A DNA stretch of 7,229 nucleotides from Bacteroidota bacterium (GCA_011375275.1 DRLW01000340.1:1-7229), one strand, 5' to 3'; positions 1 through 7,092 are shown, numbered from the stretch's first letter. Numbers and translations: made by a program. The notes: generated by a model not told the origin, from the letters alone.

Positions 1-359
1 AGCAGGCGGGCGTGCAGATCGGAGATGTCATCACAGCGTTCAACGGCAAGGAGCTTGTCGATTATTTTGCTTTGAAATACTTCGTCCGCGAAGCAAAACC
101 CGGTGATGAGGTCATACTCGATATCATTCGAGGGGAAAAGAAGGTACGCATACCGGTAGTCGCCAGTAATATGCCGTATGACGGCACTATCCTGAAAAAT
201 GCTCTTATAACCAGCTCGTCGCCCGGCCGGCAGCAAAACGACGGCCCGGACGCAGGCATCAGTGCCGTTCAGCGGCAGAAACTGGAAAAACGTCTGCGCG
301 AGATGGAAGAGCAAATCCGTCAAATCCGCATGTCTTTAGCCCGATTTATCGATGAATGA
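1..359 (+). CDS. PDZ-domain protein, C-terminal fragment (probable HtrA-like protease)
   Basis: The reading frame is already open at the window edge (first full codon at base 3), so only the last 118 residues are visible and the true start lies outside. The first half reads as the C-terminal part of a PDZ domain: a QAGVQIGDVITAFNGKEL stretch (the usual 'aGl..GDvI..inG' block), then a helix and a PGDEVILDIIRG strand segment. In bacteria such a domain most often follows the trypsin-like domain of periplasmic DegP/DegS/HtrA proteases, where it binds substrate C-termini. After the PDZ domain comes a Ser/Pro-rich linker, then about 35 residues rich in Lys, Arg, Glu and Gln that look like an amphipathic helix or short coiled coil, ending in FIDE and TGA. 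The catalytic domain is not in the window, so the protease assignment is inference. An S2P-type, S41-type or non-enzymatic PDZ protein is also possible. No good terminator follows the stop. Confidence 0.7.
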   Translation, partial: QAGVQIGDVITAFNGKELVDYFALKYFVREAKPGDEVILDIIRGEKKVRIPVVASNMPYDGTILKNALITSSSPGRQQNDGPDAGISAVQRQKLEKRLREMEEQIRQIRMSLARFIDE

Positions 360-507
360 ACAGAAAATCGGGTCCCGCAAAATAACAGCCGGGGAGTAAA
401 ATCACTGGCTATCCTGTTGTCCCCGCAAAGCCCTGTCCACTCACCATCCCGTGAAAAACTCGCGATCGTCAGACCGCGGAAAGAGGATCCCAGGCATCTC
501 CACGGCT

Positions 508-549
508 GAGAGAATGCCGCCATTTCGCTCAGCTCCGGCCGGAATGATG
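508..549. repeat. Possible decayed palindromic intergenic repeat
   Basis: The stretch opens with gagagaatgccgcc and closes with ggccggaatgatg. It resembles the right arm of the hairpin repeat near the window end (7158-7194), sharing an exact 11-base block (ggccggaatga) and a similar order of gag...cg...cgct...ccgg blocks, with several substitutions and small insertions. The match is imperfect, so this may be an eroded copy or coincidence between GC-rich palindromic sequences. Confidence 0.35.
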
Positions 550-970
550 ATGGGCCTGAGGCGATAGCTGAATGGTTGCATGCACGTCATCTCTGCCACG
601 CTATTTTCTCTCCAATGTGCAAAACTTCGTTTATTTTCATGCAACTTCTTGCATAGATATGCTTTGCCTGGCCGGTAGTCTGCCCGGGTTATGGCTATGA
701 GTTAAAGCGGTTTAGCGTGAAACCTCAGTTTTCAAGTCGATATGGCATATTCATTGCTGAAAGACGACGATTATGACTATTATGAGTTTTTCGAATAGGT
801 CATATCCAGATTCCCGGGTACTGAAGCAAAACGGTGACGTGATATCAGGTTCATCACCCCGAAGCCCCCGGTGAGTATTGCCCCGCTTTTTTAACGATGT
901 GAACCCCATGAGCACCAGAAGTACACGACCGGTTGGCGAGAAAATTCGAAATTCAGATATGTGTACATGG

Positions 971-988
971 CTGCATTCCCCGATGCAG
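971..988. repeat. Short hairpin in the upstream region
   Basis: A perfect 6-bp stem (ctgcat/atgcag) with a 6-base loop (tccccg). No T-run follows, so it is not a standard intrinsic terminator. Its role is unknown and a stem of this size can occur by chance. Confidence 0.3.
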
Positions 989-1095
989 TGTCCAGGTTCA
1001 AGAGCAAGACATCTCCGCTGCACAGCAAGAAACCTTCAAAATATGATCACCACATAGAATTTGTACGGCTGCCGGAGAGTAGCCGGAACGCCACA

Positions 1096-1160
1096 GGATT
1101 CGGCAAAACGTGTCAAAATCAGAGGGACACAGCACTAAGATAGAGCCGGAAGCCGAATCC
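1096..1160. repeat. Nested inverted repeat upstream of the SusC-like gene
   Basis: A perfect 9-base inverted repeat (ggattcggc at 1096-1104, gccgaatcc at 1152-1160) encloses a second 5-bp inverted repeat (gtgtc at 1110-1114, gacac at 1126-1130). The outer arms carry the cggattc/ccgaatc type of core also common in intergenic palindromic repeats. It sits about 230 bases before the SusC-like start codon, so it could fold in the mRNA leader, serve as a protein-binding site, or be the remnant of a small mobile repeat. No T-run follows either arm. Confidence 0.45.
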
Positions 1161-1374
1161 GGTGAATGTTTCAGTCCAGGAAATAAGTACTGCACTCAGG
1201 GTTTGTTTCTGCAAACATGAAGAGGCCTGATGTGGTATTCATTTCATATTTTCTGTTCTGCCTTCCAGGATGCAGGCAGCGAACAATTCAGTATCATTCA
1301 TGATCGATGAACAACATCAGACCCGGTTTGCGGAGCACGGCAGGTCTGCGCTGTTCTGTTCATGCACCCCTTTT

Positions 1375-1388
1375 GAGAGGAGGAGGAG
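1375..1388 (+). promoter_or_regulatory. Polypurine ribosome binding site fixing the SusC-like start
   Basis: An uninterrupted purine tract contains two overlapping AGGAGG cores (1378-1383 and 1381-1386). The first lies 6 bases before ATG 1390. The frame stays open back to ATG 1270, but that start has no comparable site and would put about 40 non-hydrophobic residues in front of a good signal peptide, so 1390 is preferred. Confidence 0.8.
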
Positions 1389-1389
1389 T

Positions 1390-4300
1390 ATGCTGCGATC
1401 TATTCGTATTCTCCTGAGTTATGGTGCTCTCGTTCTGATTTTGCCCGGTCTTGCCCTGGCGCAGAAAGGAACGATAGCCGGTAAGGTTATCGACGAGATA
1501 TCGGGTGAAGCCTTGCCGGGAGCAAGTGTTCTGGTACAGGGATTGGACCTCGGTTCTGCGACTAATGCAGACGGTGAGTACACGATCCCCAATGTCCCTG
1601 CCGGTGAGCATACCGTGGTAGCGCGTTTCATCGGCTACAAGACCAAGTCGCAGAAGGTGACGGTCAGCGGCGGTGCGATTGTTGAGCTCAATTTCCAGCT
1701 CGGCGAAACCGTACTGCAGCTCGATGAAATTGTCGTGACCGGTGCAGGCGTTGCCTCGGCAAAACGCAAGCTCGGGAACACGGTTTCCACGATCAACACC
1801 GATAAACTGGCGGATGCACCGATTACAACGGTTTCTGAAATGCTGAGCGCACGCGAGCCCGGCGTCAATATTCTGCCCTCGGGTGGTCTGACCGGTGAAG
1901 GCGCCCGGATTCGTATCCGCGGTAGCGCCAGTTTGTCCCAGACCAACGAGCCTGTCGTTTATGTCGATGGTGTTCGTGTCAATGCCGGCGCTGGTTTTTC
2001 TATCGCTGGGGGTGGCGGGGTTGCTTCCCGTCTCGATGACATCAACCCGGCTTCGATCGAGCGTATCGAGATTCTGAAGGGTGCGGCAGCCGCAACGCTG
2101 TATGGTACGCAGGCCTCGAACGGTATCATCCAGATTTTTACCAAAAAAGGCCAGTTCTCCAAGCCGCGGTTTACCCTCGAAATCGAGCAAAACATGATTT
2201 CGTATCCCTCGCGCATCAAGCCCAACGTTGGCTTTGCCCGTTCCCAGGAGCAGGCTGACAGAATGTCTTCCGTGTTCGGTTTTACGGTTCGTCCCTGGGA
2301 GCTGGTGACGCGCGATTTCGCCAACAGCCTGTTCAGCACAGGACTGGGACAGACCTATTCTCTCTCTGTCAGCGGTGGCGGTACAGGCGTAACCTATTTC
2401 GTCAGCGGTCGCTTTAACATCACCGACGGCCCTTTTAATCCGGAACCTGCTGATTTCGCGACAGCCTCCAACCCGGCCGGCCTTCCTGTTGGTGGTGCGA
2501 ATGACCTCAACCGCAGAGGCCAGTTTTCCGCCAACGTCAACGTTACGCCGACGGATAAGCTGAACTTCCGCATCAGCACGGGCTATACCAATACCCGTCA
2601 GGAAACACCGGATAACAACAACAACATCTACGGTGTGCTCTCCCTGGCCCAGTTCGGCAAGCCTGAGTGGGTTTCTGAAAGTAACCCCATGGGACAGGTC
2701 GCTTTCGCCACGGTGCGTGAAACCACGTATCAGGAAAACAGTGAAGACACCGAGCACATCTTCGTCAGCCTGGCATCAAACTACAAGCTGACCAAAGAGC
2801 TGACCCTGGATGCAACTGCAGGGCTCGATTATACCCGTCAGCGTGCCGTGTCTTATCGTCCTTTCCGCTGGAATGTTGACGGCAAGACCGGAGCCCAGAC
2901 CGATGGTTCGATCAATATTTGGAACTTTGATCAAAAAGAATGGACCCTGGATGTTAAGGCGAACTGGAACAAGCAGTTTATGAAAGACTTCAACTCGTCT
3001 TTCGTCGCTGGTTTTCAGGGCTTCATCACCCAGACCAATTCATCTGCCGGCTTTGGCCAGGTTTTCCCCGGACCGGGTATCGAGACCCTGAGCGGAACGG
3101 ATAACCAGACCGCGACCTCCGGTTTTCTGGAAATCATCAACGCAGGTTGGTTTTTCCAGGAGCAGGTTGGTTTCAAGGATTATCTGTATCTGACCGCAGG
3201 TATTCGCTATGATGCCAACAGTGCTTTTGGTTCCCGTTTCACCACCCAGGCCTACCCGAAAGTCAGTATCTCTTTTATCCCGACAGCGATGAGCTCGCGC
3301 CTGAATGATATGGGTATCTCGACCCTGCGTCTGCGTGCTGCCGTCGGGGCTTCCGGCCAGCAGCCGGGTGCTTTTGACGCACTGACGACCTTTGTGCCCG
3401 AATCATCCCCGGCCGGCCCGGGTCTGACTCCCGGCAACCTGGGTAATCCTGATCTGAAACCCGAAGTTTCTACCGAATACGAAGTTGGTTTTGAAGCCGG
3501 TATCCTGAATGATAAACTCGGTTTCGAGTTTACTTACTGGGACCGCACTGTTTCCGATGCCCTGGTGCTGCGCCAGTTCCCCATTTCCGGTGGCTTCCTG
3601 CGCCAGCAGCTCGATAACATCGGTGAGCTGGTTGCCAACGGTATGGACATCAGCGTTCGGTTTGCAGCAATGAAGAAAGAAAATCTGAGCGTCGATGTTT
3701 TCGCTACTGCAGCTTATCTGCAGGAAGAAATCACCGATCTCGGTGGCGCTCCGCCCCTGAAGGCTGGTGGTTCCTATCCGCGCTATCGTAACTGGGTTGC
3801 CGAAGGCTATGCGCCTGGAGCACACCTCGGTGCCAAGCTTGACAGAAGCCTGGAATACCCGATCGACCTCAACGGCGACAACGTACCCGAGAGCCGCGAA
3901 GAGCTGTTGGCCTTCTTCAGCGATCCTCGCAGCACGACCTCGTTCCGTCCGGTTCTGCTCGATGAAGATGGCGATGGCGATTTTCTCGACAACTATCTCG
4001 GCAAGCCGACCCCGGACTGGTCCGGAAACTTTGGCCTGAACGTTGGCTTCCTGAAGCGTTTTCGTCTTGCCGCTGTTTTTGAATACAAGGCAGGCGACTT
4101 CTATGTCAACAACCTGACCGACGCATTCCGTAAATCCCACGGTCTGATTGGCCGCAACACGCCGGATGCTGCTGCACGCGAGCTGGTTCTGCTCAATCCG
4201 GAAAGCAGCGCAGAAGACCGCCTCAATGCAGCCAATGAGTGGGTGCGTGAATACCTCGCTCTGTCACCCTATAGTGGATTGAATACCATCGAAAAAGCGG

Positions 4301-4563
4301 ACTTCGTTCGCTGGAGAGAGCTGAGCATTGCCTATGATGTGCCGCGGAACCTGGCTGCACGCTTCGGTCTGCGCAATGCAACGCTGAGTTTTGCCGGCCG
4401 GAACATCGCCCTGTTTACGTCCTACTCAGGCACCGACCCGGAAAACAACGCGATCAGCCGGCGCAGCGGCGGCGGAACCAACAACAACTTCCTCACTGGA
4501 GTCGATGCGTTTGGTTTCCCGATCCCGCGCCAGTTTGTCTTCTCTCTCAAAGTTGGTTTTTAA
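1390..4563 (+). CDS. SusC/RagA-family TonB-dependent outer membrane transporter
   Basis: This 1057-residue protein is a full-length SusC-type porin that imports oligomers bound by its partner SusD lipoprotein, powered by TonB-ExbBD. Residues 1-24 form a signal peptide (Arg-containing start, Leu-rich core, ALA|Q cleavage). Residues about 27-108 are a carboxypeptidase-regulatory-like beta domain (GTIAGKVIDEISGEALPGAS start, NADGEYTIPNVPAGEHTVVA block). The TonB box is LDEIVVTG at 111-118. The plug spans about 125-254, with VVYVDGVRV and ERIEILKGAAAATLYGTQAS, the family signature. The rest is the 22-strand barrel, with the conserved ADFVRWRELS segment at 970-979 and a terminal aromatic (LKVGF) typical of BAM substrates. 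No STN domain precedes the regulatory domain, so direct signalling to an anti-sigma factor is unlikely. Two Asp-rich loops (826-831 and 858-864) could bind calcium. The SusD gene follows after 26 bases. Family assignment is firm; substrate unknown. Confidence 0.96.
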   Translation: MLRSIRILLSYGALVLILPGLALAQKGTIAGKVIDEISGEALPGASVLVQGLDLGSATNADGEYTIPNVPAGEHTVVARFIGYKTKSQKVTVSGGAIVELNFQLGETVLQLDEIVVTGAGVASAKRKLGNTVSTINTDKLADAPITTVSEMLSAREPGVNILPSGGLTGEGARIRIRGSASLSQTNEPVVYVDGVRVNAGAGFSIAGGGGVASRLDDINPASIERIEILKGAAAATLYGTQASNGIIQIFTKKGQFSKPRFTLEIEQNMISYPSRIKPNVGFARSQEQADRMSSVFGFTVRPWELVTRDFANSLFSTGLGQTYSLSVSGGGTGVTYFVSGRFNITDGPFNPEPADFATASNPAGLPVGGANDLNRRGQFSANVNVTPTDKLNFRISTGYTNTRQETPDNNNNIYGVLSLAQFGKPEWVSESNPMGQVAFATVRETTYQENSEDTEHIFVSLASNYKLTKELTLDATAGLDYTRQRAVSYRPFRWNVDGKTGAQTDGSINIWNFDQKEWTLDVKANWNKQFMKDFNSSFVAGFQGFITQTNSSAGFGQVFPGPGIETLSGTDNQTATSGFLEIINAGWFFQEQVGFKDYLYLTAGIRYDANSAFGSRFTTQAYPKVSISFIPTAMSSRLNDMGISTLRLRAAVGASGQQPGAFDALTTFVPESSPAGPGLTPGNLGNPDLKPEVSTEYEVGFEAGILNDKLGFEFTYWDRTVSDALVLRQFPISGGFLRQQLDNIGELVANGMDISVRFAAMKKENLSVDVFATAAYLQEEITDLGGAPPLKAGGSYPRYRNWVAEGYAPGAHLGAKLDRSLEYPIDLNGDNVPESREELLAFFSDPRSTTSFRPVLLDEDGDGDFLDNYLGKPTPDWSGNFGLNVGFLKRFRLAAVFEYKAGDFYVNNLTDAFRKSHGLIGRNTPDAAARELVLLNPESSAEDRLNAANEWVREYLALSPYSGLNTIEKADFVRWRELSIAYDVPRNLAARFGLRNATLSFAGRNIALFTSYSGTDPENNAISRRSGGGTNNNFLTGVDAFGFPIPRQFVFSLKVGF

Positions 4564-4589
4564 TTCTTAAAAGACGAGGAAGAAAGAAT

Positions 4590-5888
4590 ATGAAAAATAG
4601 AAAAAAGCTGTACGGCAACTCAGGAGCGCTGTCGTCTCTGCTTGTCGTCGGCATCGCTGCTCTCTTCGCTCTCGGCAGCATGGGGTGCGAAGACCCGCTG
4701 GATGTTGAAAACCCGAACGACCTGCTCGAGCAGGACCTGCAGAACCCGACTGCAGCCGCTGCTATCGCCAGCGGCGCGCTGCGCACCACCTCTGTCGGTG
4801 TCGGCTACTGCCTGGCTCCGTTGATCACCGCCACCGATGAAGTCACCTGGATCGGCTCCCGGGACGCATGGCGCGAGCTCGATTTCGGCAACGTGGCATT
4901 CGCCGGAAACGAATTCACCGACAATGCCATGAAGTTCCTGCACGAAGGTCGCTGGACCTCGGATAATGCTGTTACTATCCTGTCCGGCTTCAAGGAAAAG
5001 GGTGAGCTGGAGGATGATAATATTCTGGCCCGGGCGCATCTGCTGGCCGGACTGACCCGCGTGTATATCGCGGACTGGTTTGATGATTGGACGTTCTCGG
5101 ATAAAACCGAGCCCGCTCCCAATCTCGGCAAAGCCAACATGCGTCAGGTTTATGAAGATGCTATCGCTCACCTGACCGCTGCTTTCAATACGGCGACAGA
5201 TGATGGCCTGAAAGCAGATATCATCAGCCTGCGCGCCCGCGCCAAACATGCCATGGCGATCTGGGACCTGCTCAACCCAGCCGGTTCTACCCCTGCAAAC
5301 GGCTTCGTCGATGCTGGTGCCGATGACGCTCAGCAGGCTCTCGGCTTGATGGGCAGTAACGACTATCGTTTCCAGCTCACGTTTGGTTCCGGCCAGGGTG
5401 ATAACGATTTCTCCTGGCAGGTGAATGGCCGTAAAGAGCTGACCATCGGCGCCATCCCTGTCGATCCCATCTCGGGTTCGGAAGATCCGCGCGCTGCCGC
5501 GGCAGTTGCTGAGTTCAAGGACAGCGGTTCGCGTGGCAGTACTGACTGGGCCCCGATTACCGTCACATCTGCTGCAGAAATGCACCTTATCATCGCTGAG
5601 TCTCTGTATGCACAGGGTGATACGGATGCTGCCCGTAACCATCTGAACGTGATGCGTACTGCCGCCGGTCTGCCGGAAATTACGACTGAAGACGTTGGTG
5701 ATATGATCGTCTATGAGCGGCATGCCAATCTGTTCATCCAGGGCCGTCGCCTCAATGATATGTATCGCTTCGGTATTCAGGACCCAATGTGGCAAACGAC
5801 CTCCGACGCATATACTCAGCCCGGAGTTCTGCTGCCGATCACCGATGCCGAACTGCAGTCCAATCCTTTGATCGATCCCAATCGTTAA
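4590..5888 (+). CDS. SusD/RagB-family nutrient-binding outer membrane lipoprotein
   Basis: This 432-residue lipoprotein should form the lid over the SusC barrel and bind the imported ligand at the cell surface. Residues 1-32 are a lipoprotein signal (Lys/Arg-rich start, hydrophobic core, then GSMG before Cys33, with Ser at -3 where Leu is commoner). Just after it comes LDVENPNDL, the usual SusD N-terminal block. Residues about 145-170 (ARAHLLAGLTRVYIADWFDD) match the TPR-like helix of the family, and 187-230 add further helices. Near the C-terminus are ERHANLFIQGRRLNDMYRFG (376-395), corresponding to the usual 'ER..ElflEGrR..DL.R.G' motif, and LLPITDAELQSNP (414-426), corresponding to 'PIP..E...NP'. 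It is shorter than classical Bacteroides SusD (about 500-550 residues). The start ATG follows a gagga site at 4576-4580. A strong terminator lies 21 bases after the stop. No glycoside hydrolase or peptidase is adjacent, so glycan versus peptide binding cannot be decided. Confidence 0.95.
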   Translation: MKNRKKLYGNSGALSSLLVVGIAALFALGSMGCEDPLDVENPNDLLEQDLQNPTAAAAIASGALRTTSVGVGYCLAPLITATDEVTWIGSRDAWRELDFGNVAFAGNEFTDNAMKFLHEGRWTSDNAVTILSGFKEKGELEDDNILARAHLLAGLTRVYIADWFDDWTFSDKTEPAPNLGKANMRQVYEDAIAHLTAAFNTATDDGLKADIISLRARAKHAMAIWDLLNPAGSTPANGFVDAGADDAQQALGLMGSNDYRFQLTFGSGQGDNDFSWQVNGRKELTIGAIPVDPISGSEDPRAAAAVAEFKDSGSRGSTDWAPITVTSAAEMHLIIAESLYAQGDTDAARNHLNVMRTAAGLPEITTEDVGDMIVYERHANLFIQGRRLNDMYRFGIQDPMWQTTSDAYTQPGVLLPITDAELQSNPLIDPNR

Positions 5889-5909
5889 AACGATCAGTAA
5901 TTTATGTAA

Positions 5910-5951
5910 AACAAAAAGGTGGCTCCGGAGGGCCGCCTTTTTGTTTTTATG
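5910..5951 (+). terminator. Strong intrinsic terminator of the SusC/SusD operon
   Basis: A 14-bp stem pairs 5910-5923 with 5932-5945 without mismatch except one G-U pair, around an 8-base loop (tccggagg). The 3' arm ends in a run of T (tttttgttttta). The 5' arm is A-rich, so the hairpin could also stop transcription arriving on the opposite strand. It separates the transporter operon from the downstream lipoprotein gene. Confidence 0.92.
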
Positions 5952-6222
5952 GCCTTGTTTATTTGCGAAAAATGCCCGGGAGACCAAACCCGGCTAGCAC
6001 CATGCCAGTACGATGAAAGCTGATCTCTGATCTGAAAGTTTTGTTCACCGGAGTGTTTGTAACGCTGGGATCTCCGTTTCAAGTTTGCAGCCTTTTGGTT
6101 TCATGCCACCTGTAACGCGCGAGGCTGAGCCGGGATCTCCTCGGTTCGGGAGTGCTGTACGCCGGATTGGGGAACTCGCGAGAATTTTGTTTATTAAAAT
6201 AATGTTGTACTGTGCGCAAAAC
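5952..6222. other. Intergenic stretch without a recognisable gene
   Basis: No open frame here has a plausible ribosome binding site or a composition like the neighbouring genes. The only internal structure I can point to is a short split direct repeat at 6059-6140, and an AT-rich patch near 6185-6205 just before the possible promoter. Confidence 0.5.
6059..6140 (+). repeat. Split direct repeat (gtaacgc ... gggatctcc)
   Basis: The block gtaacgc followed by gggatctcc occurs twice: at 6059-6075 with one base between the halves, and at 6112-6140 with thirteen bases between them. Both halves are exact. It may be a duplicated fragment of an old intergenic element. The short length leaves chance possible. 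Confidence 0.35.
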
Positions 6223-6251
6223 TTGTCCCTGAACACCGAAAAGTGTATTTT
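6223..6251 (+). promoter_or_regulatory. Possible sigma-70-type promoter for the downstream lipoprotein
   Basis: TTGTCC (6223-6228) and TATTTT (6246-6251) are separated by exactly 17 bases, each matching the sigma-70 consensus at four of six positions. A start near 6258 would leave a leader of about 160 bases before the GTG at 6420, containing the possible fold at 6303-6398. FCB bacteria often use different promoter consensus sequences, so this is tentative. Confidence 0.35.
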
Positions 6252-6302
6252 ATGCAGAGATAAAACCAGTTCCGTTTCACCTCTTTGAGCAACGAGCGTA
6301 TT

Positions 6303-6398
6303 GCCGGCAGGGTGAACTCCAGCGAGCAGTGAGGTAGCGGGCCCCCTAACCCGGTCTGTCAGCGAGGTGTGTTGAACCCTGGCTTTGAATTGACCGGC
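6303..6398 (+). other. Potential folded mRNA leader before the lipoprotein gene
   Basis: Complementary segments nest in order: gccgg (6303-6307) with ccggc (6394-6398), cagggt (6308-6313) with accctg (6376-6381), and aac (6315-6317) with gtt (6371-6373), leaving an unpaired 12-base bulge on the 3' side. An inner cggg/cccg pair (6338-6341 with 6350-6353) is weaker. The structure ends 5 bases before the ribosome binding site. I compared it by eye with cobalamin, SAM, SRP and RNase P RNA signatures and it fits none. It could be a regulatory leader or a chance fold. Confidence 0.35.
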
Positions 6399-6419
6399 TA
6401 AAACGAGGAGAAAAAATCG

Positions 6420-6935
6420 GTGAATGATTCCAAGCTGCGAAGTGCACTTGTCCGTTTCTGGCTGCCAGTGCTGGCTGTCATCCTGTTCAGCTCGTGTTCG
6501 CTCTTTAAGCGCCAGGGGAGTTCTGTCGAGCCTCTGATTTTCGATATCGGCCCGCGCACGACTCGCGCCGATGTCGTGCGCCAGACCACCGTTGCGCTGA
6601 ACTCGTTCGGTTTTTTGATCGAATATACTGACGCACGCAAAGACTATTCTGCGCTGGTTACAGAGTGGCGCAGAGTTGATACAGGCCTGGATGATCCGGA
6701 TTTACAGGAAGCGATCCAAACGCGCGATCGCGCTCTGCTGCATATGTCGCCACGCGGCTATCAGGGCGATCGGGTTTCCCTGGTGGTGAGCAAACTGCAG
6801 TTTGAAGTTCAGCTCAAAATGGCCGATGATGACGTGTGGAATACGATCGATGCGCCGCAGGAGCTGGTCGGGGAATATAAGCAGATCATCAATGAAATCC
6901 GGCGCAGACTCTCTGTCAAAGGGTACAAGTTTTGA
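6420..6935 (+). CDS. Small uncharacterised lipoprotein
   Basis: This 171-residue protein starts at GTG 6420, 9 bases after a cgaggag ribosome binding site (6404-6410). The nearby ATG at 6424 is in another frame. Residues 1-25 form a lipoprotein signal (Lys/Arg, then a WLPVLAVIL core) with Cys26 in LFSSC as the probable lipidation site. Phe at -3 is atypical but tolerated. The mature part has a short linker, a helix (about 49-62), a strand (64-70), then ALVTEWRR (78-85), a strand-rich middle (about 104-133) with alternating polar and hydrophobic residues, and a C-terminal helix (146-165) ending in VKGYKF. The order helix-strand-strand ... strands-helix recalls the helix-grip fold of small BamC/NlpB-like lipoproteins, but I see no diagnostic motif and do not assign that function. 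It would sit in the periplasm or at the inner face of the outer membrane. The upstream terminator suggests its own transcript. Confidence 0.82.
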   Translation: MNDSKLRSALVRFWLPVLAVILFSSCSLFKRQGSSVEPLIFDIGPRTTRADVVRQTTVALNSFGFLIEYTDARKDYSALVTEWRRVDTGLDDPDLQEAIQTRDRALLHMSPRGYQGDRVSLVVSKLQFEVQLKMADDDVWNTIDAPQELVGEYKQIINEIRRRLSVKGYKF

Positions 6936-7092
6936 CACGTCTGCGTGTCCGGGTTGCCGGTGTGAGAAAGAGATGATTGGGCCTGTTTTTTTGTGAGTTA
7001 TGAATTTCTCAGTCTGGTTATACACTTAACTCAGCATGGTTGCATCTTTTCAATCAGACCACCTGACAACAGCACGTTCCTGCACCAGTGCT

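Larger units (their letters stand above)
360..1389. other. Long gene-free region upstream of the SusC/SusD operon
   Basis: About 1 kb without a convincing gene on either strand. Open frames here are short, lack plausible ribosome binding sites and give compositions unlike the neighbouring proteins. Visible structure includes a 6-bp inverted repeat at 390-395/420-425, an 8-bp inverted repeat (gttgcatg/catgcaac) at 575-582/638-645, a hairpin at 971-988, and a 5-bp hairpin (gtttg/caaac) at 1201-1216. A possible decayed palindromic repeat and a nested inverted repeat are listed separately. The promoter of the SusC/SusD operon should lie in the distal part. I found neither a convincing sigma-70 pair nor an exact Bacteroidota-type TAnnTTTG -7 box, so no promoter is called. 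The region may be a graveyard of old repeats or may hold an unrecognised non-coding RNA. Confidence 0.6.

Noticed and set aside
742..798. 18-codon frame encoding an acidic, aromatic-rich peptide
   Set aside because: The composition (DDDYDYYEFFE tail) is eye-catching, but there is no Shine-Dalgarno sequence and a frame this short is expected by chance.
1053..1062. Bacteroidota-type -7 box (TAnnTTTG) at tagaatttg
   Set aside because: The spacing inside the motif is one base too long and there is no TTG at the expected -33 distance.
1270..1389. N-terminal extension of the SusC-like protein from ATG 1270
   Set aside because: No ribosome binding site precedes it, and the extra 40 residues would bury a normal signal peptide. 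The polypurine tract before 1390 marks the real start.
1360..2757. 465-codon open frame on the - strand opposite the SusC-like gene
   Set aside because: It lies inside a gene with clear family motifs over its whole length. The antisense translation is rich in Arg, Gly and Thr without any domain I recognise, as expected from GC-biased codons.
3403..4140. 245-codon open frame on the - strand within the transporter
   Set aside because: Same reason: antisense to conserved barrel sequence, with no motif or start signal.
4620..5987. 455-codon open frame on the - strand opposite the SusD-like gene
   Set aside because: It is a mirror of a well-supported lipoprotein gene, and its supposed start would lie across the operon terminator. 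No ribosome binding site or recognisable domain.
6285..6419. Possible cobalamin riboswitch, SRP RNA, RNase P RNA or tRNA
   Set aside because: Short strings such as ggtgaactcc and gggttcaac (opposite strand) recall these RNAs, but the diagnostic conserved blocks and the required pairings are absent.
6934..6992. Intrinsic terminator after the small lipoprotein gene
   Set aside because: A 6-bp hairpin (gacacg/cgtgtc) overlaps the stop codon and a T7 run occurs at 6986-6992, but they are about 36 bases apart and no stable stem directly precedes the T-run.
572..7045. Shared 10-base string atggttgcat at 572-581 and 7036-7045
   Set aside because: An isolated 10-base match over 7 kb with unlike flanks is within chance expectation.
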